Source: Archilochus colubris (Eukaryota > Chordata > Aves > Apodiformes > Trochilidae). From it: a DNA stretch of 64,000 nt. Shown in pieces: positions 27,389 through 41,632 of the stretch. The position numbers and the translations under genes were made by a program. Location of the stretch: assembly GCA_023079485.1 (NCBI GenBank), contig CM041083.1, positions 111,517,554 through 111,581,553 of the forward strand, in the 5' to 3' direction. The notes under the pieces are model-generated. The model searched no databases. It saw only the letters and a program-made list of their open reading frames with translations, and was not told where the DNA came from. The first letter of the stretch is position 1. The number at the start of each line of letters is the position of its first letter.

Positions 27389-30300
27389 CAGTTCCTCTGG
27401 CAACCTTAAACTCTCTGCAAGTGTGGTTACTGCCTGTCCAGATGTAAATGACAAAAATAGGAGGTTCAGGTCTTGAGTAAAGCCCTGTAAAGCACTGCAG
27501 GGACTAGGACTATCTATTTGGAATCCAGGTCTGTAATTGTTTCTTGTTCAAATATTGCTGTGTCCTGTGAAAAAAATACAAAAACAGCCCAACAACAAAA
27601 CAAAACAACCTAAACTTCTTTATAATCATGTAGGTCTTCTATTAAAAAACCACATTTTTTGCAAATATGTTACCTATTCTGAGCAACAGCATGGCTTCAT
27701 GTTCTTTATATGGTTACAAAAGGTGTGTTTTTTTAATTTGGACTGTGGAGTGGGAACAAAAGTCAGATTTTTTTGGTTTGTTTTGTTTGAGATTCAGATA
27801 CCTTCATAAGATAAAGCTGTTTCATTACATCCAAGAAGAGAATAAACTCATCACATTTAAATCAATTTTTTGTTTCATTAGTCGAAGGATTTTGAATTCT
27901 GTTACTAGCATTTAGCACAGTGCATACATTTGTATAGTCATTATCAGTGTTGATGAGAAGGGGCAGAAAGACTGAAATAACTAACATCTCCCTTGTAAAA
28001 TACTACAAAAGAAAAAAAAAAAAGTTTTTTTCTAAGTGAGAATTCCTGTTTCATTCCCATTCTGTCTGTACCATTTTAAACTACCAAAAAATGTTGAGTA
28101 TTATTTAAAAATTCAATCTGAAACAGTGTTCTATGTAGATATACTGAAATGGGATTTAATAGATCACAGACCTATAAAACTTTGCTTAACTAAGATTTTC
28201 TAAAAGTAGGCTAAGATAAACCTTAAAGGAAGATTAATGACAGCAGCAAGCTGCAGAAATAGAACTTAATACAAGATGAAAGATAATTGATGTGTTATTC
28301 TCTTCTCCCTTCGCTGTTATTGACACTATATTTAAATTAGATTTGCCAACTTTAAATAAAACTATGGTTCTCAGCACAATCCCTTTTTGTATAATGCCAT
28401 CAGAGATTTTCATGCCAAAAGCTCCACATGCCTCCAATATAAAAATGACCAGTTTATTACTGAGCTTTGTTTTCTTCCCTTTTTTGCCTCCCTGACAATA
28501 TAGAATTGATCTTATGGGATATTACTTTGTTCTTAAGTACTTTGTGTTACACAATGCATTAAGTTCCTTCTGCATGACAGTGCATCATAGGGACCTATCC
28601 AAAATTCAGGATTCAGCATGGGACAGAACTATGGTATATCTGGGGGACCATCTTAAAAGTAACTTATTGAATAACCGAGTAAAACTGCTCTCTGTCCAGG
28701 AGAAAACTAAAATAATCTAAGGGAAGTTAAGAGGTCCCCCCTGGCTTGGGACTTCTTAATTACAGAGACTTCTCAATCAGCTGTTGCAAGTTGTCATTTG
28801 GGAAATAATTCTTTCAGTAAAGGTAGGACTGCACAAGCAGTAAACTTTCAGGAAAGCATCTCAGTGACTTTTGTCTGCAAAGGAGCTTCAAAGTCAAAGA
28901 AAACATTTAGATTTAACTATGTCTGGCACCACAGAGAAGCTTAGAACTCATCAGAGGAGCTAACCTTCCAGCAGACACAGCAATGACTGCAAATCAAGGA
29001 ATTCAACTGAATTTGGAAGCTGATCACACAGAGGCTTGACAGCACGAAGACCATACTGATCAGAATTTCAGTCAAGTGCTGGGAGTAGCTTTTAGTGACC
29101 ATCCTTTTACAAGCAGACCTCCAGAGTTTCTGCTGCTTGAAAAACAGCACCTCATGGGGTCTTGTGGCTACTTCTGTCTAGAGACAGCAGCACCTTCCTG
29201 CCACTTCCCTAGAGGACACAGTACCAGCAGCATCTCACTGCCAAAGCACTTTCATGATTCTTGACCACATCAGATCCTGCTGGTCAATAAGTTAAAAGAT
29301 TTAACAGATTTAACAGAGAATAGGTATATAGGAATCATATTCTGAACAGTCAGAGGAGCCTGAGCAGTCCACAGCAAACTCCAAATGTCCAGCCAGCATC
29401 TGCACAACTTATGGGAACAGGTTCAACCTCGAGTGCATAGATCTGGAAGCATGGACCCACCCTTCTGGGTCTGGATATAGGCTGCATGGGTACAAGCAGA
29501 CATTTCCAAGGTCACAGGTAGCTCACCCCTTAAGCTCCAATTGTATAAAAATATCTCTACAGTCAGCTCACAAGACTTGCCAGGGCAATGGAGAATATAT
29601 TCAATACATGTCTCGTTTCTGTGGGTATTTTCTTGTGTTAGATACACAACACGTATTCACAAGCCAATTTCCAAACATGGTTTTGGGAATTCAAATCCAT
29701 CTACTCTTTTAATATGCTTCTACTCTTCAGACAACACCTAGAGATCAGGACAGCAGGTTGTACCTGAAGTGGCCTGGAAGTACAAATTTAAGGATATTTT
29801 AGACAATGTGATTAAAATGTGTGAATTTTTTTGTTGTTGTTGTTCTGTGGCTGCTCATGCATATTTGCATCTACGAAATTTAATGACAAGTCTTCAGAAG
29901 TGCAAATGGCTTCTCTAAATTCCAGCAGTGAACCAATGGTACCTGTCTTCACTTGTTGCTTTTGAAAATAACTACCAAAGTGAACTTTAAAAAAGCAAGC
30001 AAAACCTTTTGATCAGCCTACCCATATATCCATTAAAAAAAACAAATTCATGTGTAGAAGCTTGGAGGTTAATTTATACTAGATCTGATGGCAGTAACAT
30101 TTATTGAGTGTTTTAAAAAGAAGTTAAGCTGTTAAGCTTTTATTTCAGTTGCTGAGAATCACTGCAGACTGAATTGCTTCAGTAGGTATTTCCTTTGCTC
30201 TACTGACTGTGCTGCAGTAAATCCATGCTTCACATATATGCCTTTTATAAAGAGATCATCGTGTTTCATTTAAACCATCAGGCAAGCCTGTGTCTAGTGA

Positions 30301-31526
30301 CCAGAAGCCCTTCATTTTTGGAAACCATTTGACGAAAACCAGCAGTGATACAAGTTTGAGATGTAAATAAGGGCCAAGAATCAGTGCTGTGTTTGTAACT
30401 TGTACATGAGGTCTGATAAGGACTACTGCTTTTCAAGTTTAATATTGAAATGTCTCATCAAAACAGAATTTTTAATCCATCATTTTTCAACCACCACTGA
30501 TCTACTAAAAAAATCTTGACAGCTGAGGTCCCTCTGTACTAGTGAGATACCTCAGTAATTATATGTCCACCTGCAATTTACTGAGATTGTGCACTGTATG
30601 AACTTGTCTTTTCAGGATTCAACTCAAAAAAGCACCCCACAGTTATTAGTTATTTATACGGTCAATAAGCAGGAGCTCACTGTTACTATTCTGACTTTCT
30701 ACATGGTCCATATCAATGTGCAAAATACACATTATCCACACTTACAGGAGTAATTAACATCACTGTAGAAATGAATGACAGGTATGTCACCATTCCACTC
30801 CAGCACTTAACACCACACATTTTAGAAGCTTAAATATATAGAATTATCAATATGATTTGTCAAGTGCCATTCATACTGAGATTACACTACTGTGATTAGA
30901 TATCTTTATTCTGTCTGCTACAATTTACAAGCAGTATCTAGTACAAAACCATTTAGTACATGATTTAAGTACCTCTGATATCATATTGAAAGCTTTTAAA
31001 ACATTCTGTGGTTGTCAAAACACTGAGCAAAAAAAATCTGGAAAAAAATGAGTCGCAAGACATGCCAGATTTTTAAATAATATCAGTTGCTGATACTTTT
31101 AAATCAGATGCTCTGATTCATTAATTCTCATGAGCTATGCTGAGACACTATATGCTCTTTCTGTGCAGACATGCCCTCAGTAAGGCCCTGTCCCAGATTC
31201 CATTGCAATGCAAAAAAATCTCCCATTGGATCGAACAGTTTGGAGTTTGTCCAAACCACATTGAAATTCAGTAAGTGCCCATTTTCCAAGCACATAGCCT
31301 TATCTTTGAAAGGAAGAAGGAAATGCTATTGTAGTAAATGTTATTGTCATCAGTACAGGGAAGAGGCTGCTACTATTACTCTCCAGTGCAATGCTCTTTC
31401 TTTGCATAATGCACCAGTCTTAATGGCTATTATCATATTTTCTGGCAAGGGTATCTGTGAGGTGTCTCCCAAAGAAAATAGCTGATCTACAGTTGTTGTA
31501 ATACTCCCATCAATGGGACCTCTTTA

Positions 31527-31706
<180 letters not shown>

Positions 31707-32009
31707 TCATATGAGATGTCACCAACTTACCACACCAGCATCACAAAGATTTGGATGGAGTCAATGTCATAGGACAACTGAAGACACCATTTCATCTTAC
31801 AAAACCAAGGCCTAGAATCTTCCCTATTTATTCATCACCTTCAGCCAGTAGTGAAATACAACACATGTCAAAACTTAGCATCCTTGCAAATAGAATAAGA
31901 GTGAATAATAGGGACTTTCCTTGTTTAGCAATATGCTTACAATGCTGTTCCTGTTTTCTAAATAGGCAAGACATCTTTTCTGCTGTCAGAACCCCGTAGG
32001 TGATAGAAA

Positions 32010-32196
32010 GGTAGCAGAACCCACTTGGAACTCTTTGAACAGTGTGCTCAGGGAGGTGGTGGAGTCACCGTTCCTGGGGGCGTTCAAAAATCAGGTAGAC
32101 ATGGTGATTTGGGATGGGATTTGGTGGTTAAGGTGATGTAGGACTGATGGTTGGACCCAATTATGTTGAAGATCTTTCCAACCATGATTCTATGAT
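32010..32196 (+). mobile_element. CR1 3' end fragment
   Basis: Plus-strand similarity to the end of CR1 ORF2 and its tail: GAACTCTTTGAACAGTGTGC, then GGGAGGTGGTGGAGTCACCG, which encodes the conserved EVVESP-type motif. GTTGGACCCAATTATG and an ATGATTCTATGATTTGA tail follow. It is about 190 bp, 5'-truncated, and moderately diverged from the usual consensus. Confidence 0.8.
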
Positions 32197-33674
32197 TTGA
32201 AAAAAGATGATAGAGGAGCTCCTCAGCTGGCCTTCATCATGTCACAAACTTTCCAGCAGGATCCCCTTTGTTCCCTAGAGACTGAGCATATTCAGTCAAA
32301 CACACACAAAACACTGCACACTTTGCCCTCTCCCCCTCCCCAGTGTAAGTATCCCAGCCTACAAATCAGGCAAAAAACTACCTGCTTAGATGGAAAAAGC
32401 AGACCCTAGCTCCTGCCTGAGTCAGGATGAGCTTCTTTCACTATTGATAGGCTGCCAAGGGTCTGCATCATGCTTTAAAGGCAAGTGAAGAAGAAGGTCC
32501 TGAATCTAGGAGAGCCTATTTGTAAGCTGGGCAGGTACAAAGCAGATCAAGAATTGGCTGGGATTGAACTGAGAGGCGTGAAGTAAATTCCTTCTCAGCG
32601 AGGTAAATCACTGTAGAAGAAAGATCTGAAGAGTAATCTTGGGCTGCTGTAGAGGGTTCCCTTGATGCAGGAGATAGCCTCAGAAAAAGGTACTAAATTA
32701 TGTTTAATAGCACGACAAATGAAGCAAAGCAATACAAAGGGTGAGATGGGGCTGTTAGAGGAGAATCTGCAGTAAATGACAGCTGTGATGAAAGGAACCA
32801 GAACATTTTGCTATACCTGATGAAAGCAAGAGAGACCCAGAATACAGCCTATAATATGTTTAAGTTATTAAATATACCCTATTTGGTGTCATTCTTGATG
32901 TCCCTCATCTGTGAAATTTTCAAAGGCTGAAAGAACTTAATTCCCACTCTTCTTTCATTAATACACAATAAGGAGAAGAGGGAAAGGTCCACTGGCAAAA
33001 AATGAGGCCTCCCTGATGTTTTTTAATTTTGTCCTTGATACTGACCCCTTGTTGATAAACATCAATGCTATTTCTCCAAGCACATTATAACGTGGTGGAA
33101 TTTGAGCAAAGCATTTGATCCTTACAATGGGGTTTAAATAATCTCTTTAAAATCTTGACACTTCCTTAAAAAACTCTGTATGTTTTTACAGATGTGAGCA
33201 GTTCACTGTTCCCACCATACCATCATGAAATGTTAAGTAATGAGTAATTTATTTTACATATTTAATGTCATACAGAGTTTGTGACAAAGACATGAAGAAA
33301 ACCCAGATACCCCAGCTTCCTTTATTGATTTCAGTATTAAAAAAGAGCTGCAGTGCTTTTGTTTTTCTGACAAGTGTTATTGCAAGTGCACTTACAGTCT
33401 TTTTTTCAACACAGGAGCTAACTTTGGTTTTACAGAGGGGCAGATGAGCTCTGCAAGCTTTGAAATCAGGCCATTCTTGACTATCCTTTTGCTCAGAGAC
33501 CCTTTACAGTTTGCTTTCTAATAGCTGGTGCTGGGCAATTCAGGTTCCTGTAATAGACATTCTGGACCCCCTTGCCAACAGCATGGTTAGAGCTGTTCAG
33601 TTTCTATGATGCCTTTCCTGGATGTTTATTTTGCTCCCTTCTCATTACCTTCTCTCTCATTCCTTGCTTCCATG

Positions 33675-33710
33675 CTGTTCTCTGTTTCCTATTGTAAAAG
33701 CAGAGAACAG
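33675..33710. repeat. Inverted repeat (hairpin), about 13-bp stem
   Basis: CTGTTCTCTG at 33675-33684 is exactly complementary to CAGAGAACAG at 33701-33710. Two further pairs and one G-T wobble extend the stem inward, leaving a loop of about 10 nt. It may be chance in 64 kb. Confidence 0.7.
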
Positions 33711-35336
33711 AAATAAACAGTGATCAAAAGCTGATGCTCCTGTACATTGCTTACCACCTGAAATCAAAATTCAGGAGAAAAACATCACATACTCAGCCTA
33801 AGCCTGACCTCTTCTATTCTGATTGTTCCCTAGGTAGATCAGTAACTTTTGAATACAGTTCCACACTGCTGCTCTTTTTCCCAAAATAGAGAGCTCCTTA
33901 AAAGACAGATGCAAACAGATCAATTATTTGGAAACTTTGTTACAAAGAACAGAATAAAATTAGATTTTAAGGTTAAATCTCGTTCACATGGAAGATTTTT
34001 ATTGTTTTTTTATGGTTTCAAGGCCAGCAGATGATCCTGACATTATAATTATCAGTCAGGAAAAACTCAGCAAGTAAGAAATACTCTAAATGTGGGTGAA
34101 TGACAGAGAATGAGAGAGTAGAACCAAGACCCACCCCTCTATTTTGATGTATATGCACAAGGAGGGATGGGTATTTTGGGGATATTGATGATGCTAGCAT
34201 GGACAGTCTGTTTTCTTCAGTCATTTCACATTTTCATTGAACAAAAGAAGGTAAACAACACATTCAAATCATAAGTATTTTGCAAACAAACTGTTCACTG
34301 CTAGTAAAATTGTTCACTGAATGCTCATAAAAATTTGAATTCTCTTCAGACCTTTCCTTCCAGTAGGATGAAAAAAGACACCTGGCAAAAAACAAGAAAT
34401 GCAGCTCATGTTGCCTTCTGCTTACTCTGCTTTGCACTGTGAGCCCTTGTGTCCTGTTCTTCAAAAAGCCCCTCAGAACCAAAATCATGTTCTCCTGAGA
34501 AGGGGTTTATTTTCACTGTAGTAAATTCACCCATAGAGATAATGAGTGGGAATTGCACAGCTGTATGCACATGAGATGGACTGAAAATTGGTCACTGAGT
34601 ATTGAAGTCTAGACAAAGATGAATCTTGAAAAAGATGCAGGATTTTCACTGCCAGGACACAGTCACCCTTATACTTGCATTACATTTTTTTTTTTCCTCC
34701 CCAGACCCCCAAAGAAGGAATCATTGCTGACTTAGCATAAGATAACAGGAAAAATAAAATCAGAAAGATAAAAATGTCATTTTAAAATACAAACGACCAA
34801 GCTCCTATCTGGTCAACACCTTTCAGAGTAATTCTACCCGGTTTCACAGCTTAGTGTGCTGAAGCTGCTTGGATAACTCTCAACTGTACACCTTTATACA
34901 TTGCATGTAATAGTACTGTGCTTCTGTCAGAAGTATTTATGGCCTTTCAGTTCTTCCATTCCTAATGGCTGAAATAGGGAGCTTTACCCCTCCACTTATC
35001 CATAACTCTTCTACTCTCACAAGTAATATGGAGACCTTGGGATAGAGTAACATGGCCCTGCTGTCCTTATCCATCTGCCACATCTGCTAACCCTGAGAAC
35101 TAAAAACAAGGTGGTACTGGAAGGCAGCAGTTTGAGTGGCTCCATCAATCAAAGTGGAAATGCCTGAATATCCCTCCTGGTGCAGAAACCTGTCGAGATG
35201 CAGAAGAATACATGGCGACAAAGAATGGGAGTGTGACATTAACTAATGACAACCAACAGTCTTCTACAGTAATCAGAAACCTAAATGGAGATAGGGTAGT
35301 GGATGGAAGACCAAAGGAAGATAGGATTCATAAGGA

Positions 35337-36485
35337 TCATAGAATCACAGAATAATTTGGGTTGGAAGGGACCTCTAAAGGTCATCTAGTCCAATCCCCT
35401 GCAGTAAGCAGGGACATCCTCAGCTAGATCAGGGTGCTCAGAGCCTGATCAAGCCTCACCTTGAATATCTCCAGGGATGAGGCCTCAAATACCTCCCTGG
35501 GCAACCTGTTCCATTTTTCCACCGCCCTCATGGTAAAGAACTTTTTCTTAACATGCAGTCTAAATCTACTCTTCTCCAGTTAAAAACTATTGCCCCTCAT
35601 CCTATCACTACAGGCCCTTGCAAACAGCTCCTCTCCAGCCTTCCTGAAGGCCCCTTCAGGTACTGAAAGGTCACTATTGGGTCTCCCCAGAGCCTTCTCT
35701 TCTCCGGGCTAAACAACCCCAGCTCCCTCAGACTGTCTTTGTAGGAGAGGTGTTCCAGCCCTCTGATCATTTTTGTAGCCCTCCTCTGGACCTGCTCGCC
35801 CATGTCCATGTCCTCCCTGTATTAAGGTCTCCAGAGCTGGATGCAATACTGCAGGGGAGATCTTACCAGAATAAAGTGGCAGAATCACCTCTGCTGGCCA
35901 CACTTCTTTTGATGCAGCCCAGGATGCTATTGGCCTTCTCTGCAAATGTGCAGTTGGCTCATATCCAGCTTTTCATCCACCAGCACCCACAAGTCCTTTT
36001 CTGAGGGACTGTTTTCTAACACCTCATTCTGCAGCCTGTACCGATAGTGAGGATTGTTATGACCCAGATGCAGGGCCCTGCACTTGGTCTTGCTGAACCT
36101 CACAAGATTCACCTGGGCCTACCTCCCCAGGTCTTTCTGGATGACTTCTCATTCCTCTGGCTTATTGACAGCACCACTCAGCTTGGTGCCATCTGCAAAC
36201 TTGCTGATGGTGCATTTGATACCACTGTTTATATCACTAATAAAGATATTAAACAGTACAGGTCCCAGTATGGACCCCTGAGCAGCACCAGTTGTCACTG
36301 GTCTGCATCAGGACTTCGAGCTGTTGACCAGTAGCCTCTGCATGTGCCCATCGAGCCAATTCCTTATCCACTGAACAGTCCACCCATCAAATCCGTATCT
36401 CTCCAAGCTGGTGAGTAGGATATTGTGGGGGACTGTGTCAAAGGCCTTGCAGAATTCCAGATAGATTACATCCATAATCAATGTT
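35337..36485 (-). mobile_element. CR1 LINE fragment with the ORF2 C-terminal half
   Basis: The 3' end lies at the left (ATAGAATCACAGAATAATTT, then GGGTTGGAAGGGACCT on the plus strand) and the element extends to about 36485. On the minus strand it encodes the reverse-transcriptase C-terminal half in pieces: [13 protein letters not shown] near 36450, [20 protein letters not shown] at 36053-36112, then VQRRATKMIRGLEHLSYKDS near 35780. Stops and frameshifts break the frame. It lies in the same orientation as DSCAM. It is clearly younger than the copies at 540-1400 and 6215-9003. Confidence 0.92.
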
Positions 36486-36869
36486 GTCAGACAGGGCCAG
36501 CTTAAATTTCTTTACCTATACTAATACCTGGTCATCTGAGGCAAGCCACAGGACCCACAGGGGAGGAACCACCACTAAAATAGGATGCTGTTGATTGAGT
36601 TGTCTAACTTAATTACAGGCATGCCATTTCCAATACCTCAAGCTGAAAATTTGGAGCACAATTTTTTCTTTGACCACTAGATGCCACCGAACAGCTTTAA
36701 TTACAGGCCTGCATGATGAAGTTGCAAAAGTCACAATGTTTTATGGGATCAGTTCGGTATTTCATCCCATGCAGCTGTAGCAACACAAGCAGCATTTAAA
36801 GTAAAGACTCCTCACATCAAGGAGGAATTATTCCCAGAATGGTTTAGATACTACAAAACCAGAGCATAC

Positions 36870-37037
36870 CTGCTTCATCAGTAGTAATGGTGAGCTCATT
36901 GCTGGCCTCACTCTTGCCAATATCATTCTTGGCATACATGCGGATGTTGTAAGTTGAAGAAGGGTGGAGGTCAATGATAGTGGCTTGGTTTAATTGAGGA
37001 GAAACATCCTTGGTTCTCTGAACAGAATCCCAAGAGT
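36870..37037 (-). CDS. DSCAM: DSCAM exon: C-terminal half of FN3 domain 1
   Basis: This 168-nt exon runs phase 1 to phase 1, with acceptor TTAACAG and donor GTATGCTC. The peptide starts [20 protein letters not shown] and ends [12 protein letters not shown]. It includes the FN3 E-F signature ([21 protein letters not shown], interrupted here only for listing), with the tyrosine-corner tyrosine and the G-strand ITTDEA. Joined to the preceding exon it completes a canonical FN3 fold of about 98 residues. The substitutions relative to mammalian DSCAM are conservative, for example N for S in TYNIRM. Confidence 0.97.
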
Positions 37038-37334
37038 CTGTTAAGTAAAAGATTGAAATAAAACAGAGGAAGAAAAGATAATATTAGTGTTTCTAACTCA
37101 AGCATGCAGTTAAGCATCCCCTCAGAGCAGGGATAGTGTCATTGCTGAATTACCACAGATAATGCCTGTTGCTACAAACACATGGAGTGATCACCTTCCT
37201 TGATAGCATTCCCAGCTGCTCCAAGTGTAGTTCTGTGAATAATCTCAACCCCAGGTCCACCAACAAATCTGAAGAAATAGCTACTCCTTTGCTTTTTTTT
37301 GAGTGGGTAGTGAGAACAGCAAAGATTCCCCAGT

Positions 37335-37352
37335 TGTGTGTGTGTGTGTGTG
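37335..37352. repeat. (TG)9 microsatellite
   Basis: Nine uninterrupted TG units. A similar short (AC)n lies at 51094-51108. Confidence 0.95.
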
Positions 37353-39238
37353 AGGACATATTGGTGTTTTACCATTGCTACCTTGGAACAACTGTAAAGA
37401 TGGGAGCTGCTGTCCCACAGAAATCCTCACTCAGAGAGAAGCTTGGCTGTGCTTCAAAAAGGGGGGAAAGAGAGTTCGTGAACAGGAATGGAGGGCTCTT
37501 GGACTAGCAGAGATAAGGCAGAACGTTTGATCTCAAACTCCAGGAGCTCAGACCATAGATGAACTGTGACTGTGACCCTGGAACACTTTACTGACTTAGA
37601 GGTGGGGCTCAGCACCCTTCTGGACTGATGCTATGTTCCTAAGTCATGTCAGGCTACAGGAGCTGTTTAATATCAGGGAAATGTAGAATACTCTTAGCTT
37701 TTTCCATATACCGGTATAAGGAGGAGCACATTGCTATTACTCATGCTTACTATTTATCTGCCAGTTATGTTTTTAATAAATTCTCCAGAAATAGCATAGG
37801 AAAAAGGATGGAAATTGGCTAAACACAGTAACTCCTCCTTGTCATCCAAGCATTCAGCTGCTGCAGACAACATAAAGAGTGTATTTATTTAAAACATCTT
37901 GATGCAGTTTATGAGTAGCCATCCTTCTTTTCTTTCTTACTGCAGGCAATGTTCCTCCTTTAAGCTCAGCAGCATCCTAAGGGGGAATGTCACTGAAGGC
38001 TCTACAGGAGGGTTTTATGCTAAGGGTCACTGTTGGCAGGATTGCAGAAAGCTCAGCAGATAAGAAAGATTAGTTTAAAAATAGAAAGAACAAAGGTACA
38101 AAATATTTGCACATGCTGTGTAAATTCTTTTTTATATGAGCTTGCTAAAGATGATCAATGACACATGAAACTCAGCTTTTTACAGAGCCTGTTTGTCTGT
38201 CTGGCTTAGTTTACCCAGAAAGCATTTAGGAATCTGACATTTAAGTACTAACCAAATTCACTTGAATTTATTTTTCCTTGGTAACTGAGTTCATCACAGC
38301 TCCCTATATAGGATACTGTAAGAAGCTTTAAAGGGGTTACCTGCAGGCAGTGCTGCCACAGTTTGCTTTCAAGTTGATTTCTTACACTTTACAGAACTTT
38401 AACCAGCATTTATATTCTATTGTTTCAAATGTTATATGAACACAGAAAGAAATTCTGTCTTTTCCATTGTAACACACCAACAGGAAAGGAATTTACAAAA
38501 AGACACACTTGGTATGAAGAATGTGTTAAATTTAACCTGCTGAGGACAATAATTTCTTTTAATATAATCTGTGTATTATCAAATTGCTTAAGTAGTTTGA
38601 AATAGTGACCTCTGGGTAGTAGGACTATGAATTAAATATTAACTACAGAAAGAAAAAGTAAATTTGAAAAACTCTTGTAGCTCAGTAAATTAAGTAATGA
38701 CATATCATGGAGAAAGATGAAAACTCAGTCTTCTTTAATCCTAAACGTAGGTTTCCCATGTTTATTTATAACTAATGCATGGACTTCAAGAGTCTATTTT
38801 GTTTTATGTATTCCCTTTTTGAAGAGTAAAATAAACCAACAAAAGCAATTGCTCCAAAATGAGTCAGTCCAGAAAGAAAGCAACAAATTTCTCATCAAAC
38901 CTGTTTTTAGTTTTATTAACATAAAAGAAAATAGTTTTTTTGTTGTGGTTGGTTGGCTGTTTTTTCTGGTAAACCTTAAAGATGCTTGCCTATGTCCACA
39001 TGGAGGGTAACTGAGATACTAAGACTGATTCTTGATTTTTCTGTTTTATTGTTTCTTCTGTTATATTGTTTGTTTTGTTGCTCTGATTTATTTTTGTTGC
39101 AGAGTGGTCTAACATCTACTTACCTAGAAAGGCTGAAAAAACCCCAAAACAAAAAAAAAAATCCCACCATAAGGGTGGAAATTTTAAGGTATTATTTATT
39201 CCACTCTTCAAATATTACATCCAGGCATTTCTCAGCTT

Positions 39239-39570
39239 TATATAAAACGCACGGTGACACAAGGATCTGTGAAAAACTCACGGTTTTATGAAAACCAGGA
39301 GCTATCCTCCCGTTCCTATGGTCACGACTGAAGCTCTGGGATTACCCCGCGGAAGAGAATCGGGGCCCCAGCCCGGGCCGTGGCTGCCACCCGGTGGCTG
39401 CTGCCGGTACTGCACCCAGCCCGGCTCCCCTGTCCCTCCTACTCCCTCGGCAGTTTTTTGGGAGGAAACCCCCCAGCTCTGGGAGGGCACCTGCATCCTG
39501 AAGGAACAGGGCTTCACAGGAGAGCACAAGAAAGAGCAAAGCACAGTTCTCTCCTTTCAGATCAGGACCT
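39239..39570. promoter_or_regulatory. Isolated CpG-rich patch preceded by a TATA-like box
   Basis: About fifteen CpG dinucleotides occur between 39247 and 39460, in a stretch much richer in GC than the AT-rich intron around it (GGGGCCCCAGCCCGGGCCGT is typical). A TATATAAAAC sequence lies at about 39237-39246, just before it. Open frames of 80-99 codons exist on both strands but follow from the GC bias and match nothing I recognise. It could be an intragenic promoter, an enhancer or the remnant of a GC-rich insertion. This call is inferred from composition only. Confidence 0.35.
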
Positions 39571-41632
39571 GAGCGGGACTGATGTTCAGTTTGCCCCCCA
39601 GCTTTCCCTAAAATATTAAAAGGATGAGGAGAGAGGCACAAAGGAGGACCTGCATATCTGTTCCTATCTCCAGACCTTTTTACACACCTATTAGGGGAAA
39701 GTCAGATTCAGTTTCAATGCGATTTGAATGAAGGGCCAAGTCTGAGTGCCACAGATACACCAGATACACTTCCGTGCAGGCAGGCATCGTATCTCAGTAC
39801 CCAAACAGACTGAGCTGCTGAGCCCTAACTTATACCCACTGCTCCTGCGTGGCAAATGGACCCCACAGATGCCACCTGCCCATTTGACAGGTAAATCCAT
39901 GCTACTTCCTAGCAGATAACTAGTGAGCCTTTTTTGTCTAATGGCACTGCAGTGCAGTGGTAGAGAGGATACATGAGGGCAGCACCGTGTTGTGAAGTCC
40001 ATGCAAAATATGAGGTCACCTGCACATTCTCTGAAATGAAGTAGTTTTGCAGTTTTCTTCCCGAGACATCCAGATGATGCATACTGCTCTAAAGTCACTT
40101 CTAAGTGCTCAGGGTAAGCAACATAGATGGAAAATTCTCACTAAACACAACTGTGCAGTTTACAGCTTTACTTCAGCCTTGGAAGGATGTTCACTGAGTT
40201 TATCATCTGGATCGTAAATGTTTTCTCCAAGTTTTCTGTTGTCCCTTTAATATCTGGAAACTGTGAGAAGTTTTCTTAACTCCCTCTTCTTTGCTTTAAC
40301 TTCCCTCAGCTATCCTGAGCAAGTAAATATCTTTAGCATTTTATTTTCTGGGTTATTTAATAGTGGCAAAAATTGTGTGTAAGAATGAAAAAACTTTATC
40401 CTAGTTTGTCCAAGCACTCAGCCTCAGATTTGAAAAAATGACATTTTTGTTGTTTCGTCTTTTTAGGACATGACCTCTAGTATTTGTTTTCATATATAGA
40501 CAAATATTTTGTCCAACACCAGTTCTGCCTCCCAATATCTTTTCTTTCTTTCAATTTTTTAAACTGATATCACTGTGTTGCATCCTGATTATTTTCATCT
40601 AATTTGATGCCATTTCATTTCCTGTCTTGCTATTGATTTATCATTGCATATTAGAGAGACAAATTCTGCAATGCAGCTTCGCAGTGATTATACACAGTGA
40701 ATCCTTACCAGCATTCTGCATTATCACTTGAAAACATTGAACTAAATGTAACAAAAATGTTTTAGAGCATTGAAATCCCTTTCTACCACTGCTTCAAAGT
40801 AACACAGCTCAGTCTTCCTAGAAAGGGTTATGCTGAGTTTCACAATTCAGAGATAGACATGATGTTTTAGGGTAAGAAAAGAGCATATCAGGCAAGAATG
40901 ACTAAAAAAAAAGTTCTGGAGCACGTGCATGGTTGGAAAACAAATAAAAGAATCAAAAAGTAAAAAATGTCCATATAAGCTTAAGCACACATGTTGAAGG
41001 GATCCTTGCCTAGTCTACAACTCCAATACTGTAATTCCTGACCACAACCTCAGGGGGGAATAATCACCTGTAATGTTTCAGGTACCACACTCACCTGTAC
41101 ATTATCAGTTTCATTAACAAAGCCAATGTAAAAAGAGCACTGATGATTCAACACTCTTGAAATATCCTACCTAATAATGAAGGCATCACACTATTTTTGC
41201 ATAAGTAAAGCACAAGGAAAATCCACAATGTAGACAAAACAGAAAATAGTAAAGAGGGGTAGATTGTTCTTCTAAATGTGGAAAATCTTAGAATTTTATG
41301 AACAAGTGTATTTTTGCATCTCAGAACTAATTGTACTGAACTTGTTTTAATAAACGAATGTTTTTTTTACTGAAAACCACACATAGAGCATTCCTATTAA
41401 TGGCTATGTCTTCTTACAAACAGCAATAAACTCCAACATAACCCTGCACAACATAATGTTTCAGCAACTTTTAAATCACATTTAAAATAGGAAAACAACG
41501 TTCCACTCCAGTTTCCTGTCTAGTCCCTTCTCAAAGCCTGACCCAAGGGCAGTGCTTACCCAGGTGCCTAATTTTAAATATAACCTCACATCACAAACAC
41601 AGTTCCAACAGACCTTGAATGTTTTTAGGCTT

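Noticed and set aside
39288..39641. Overlapping 80-99 codon open frames on both strands
   Set aside because: GC-rich sequence has few stops, so frames are open on both strands. The Pro/Gly/Arg-rich products match nothing recognised.
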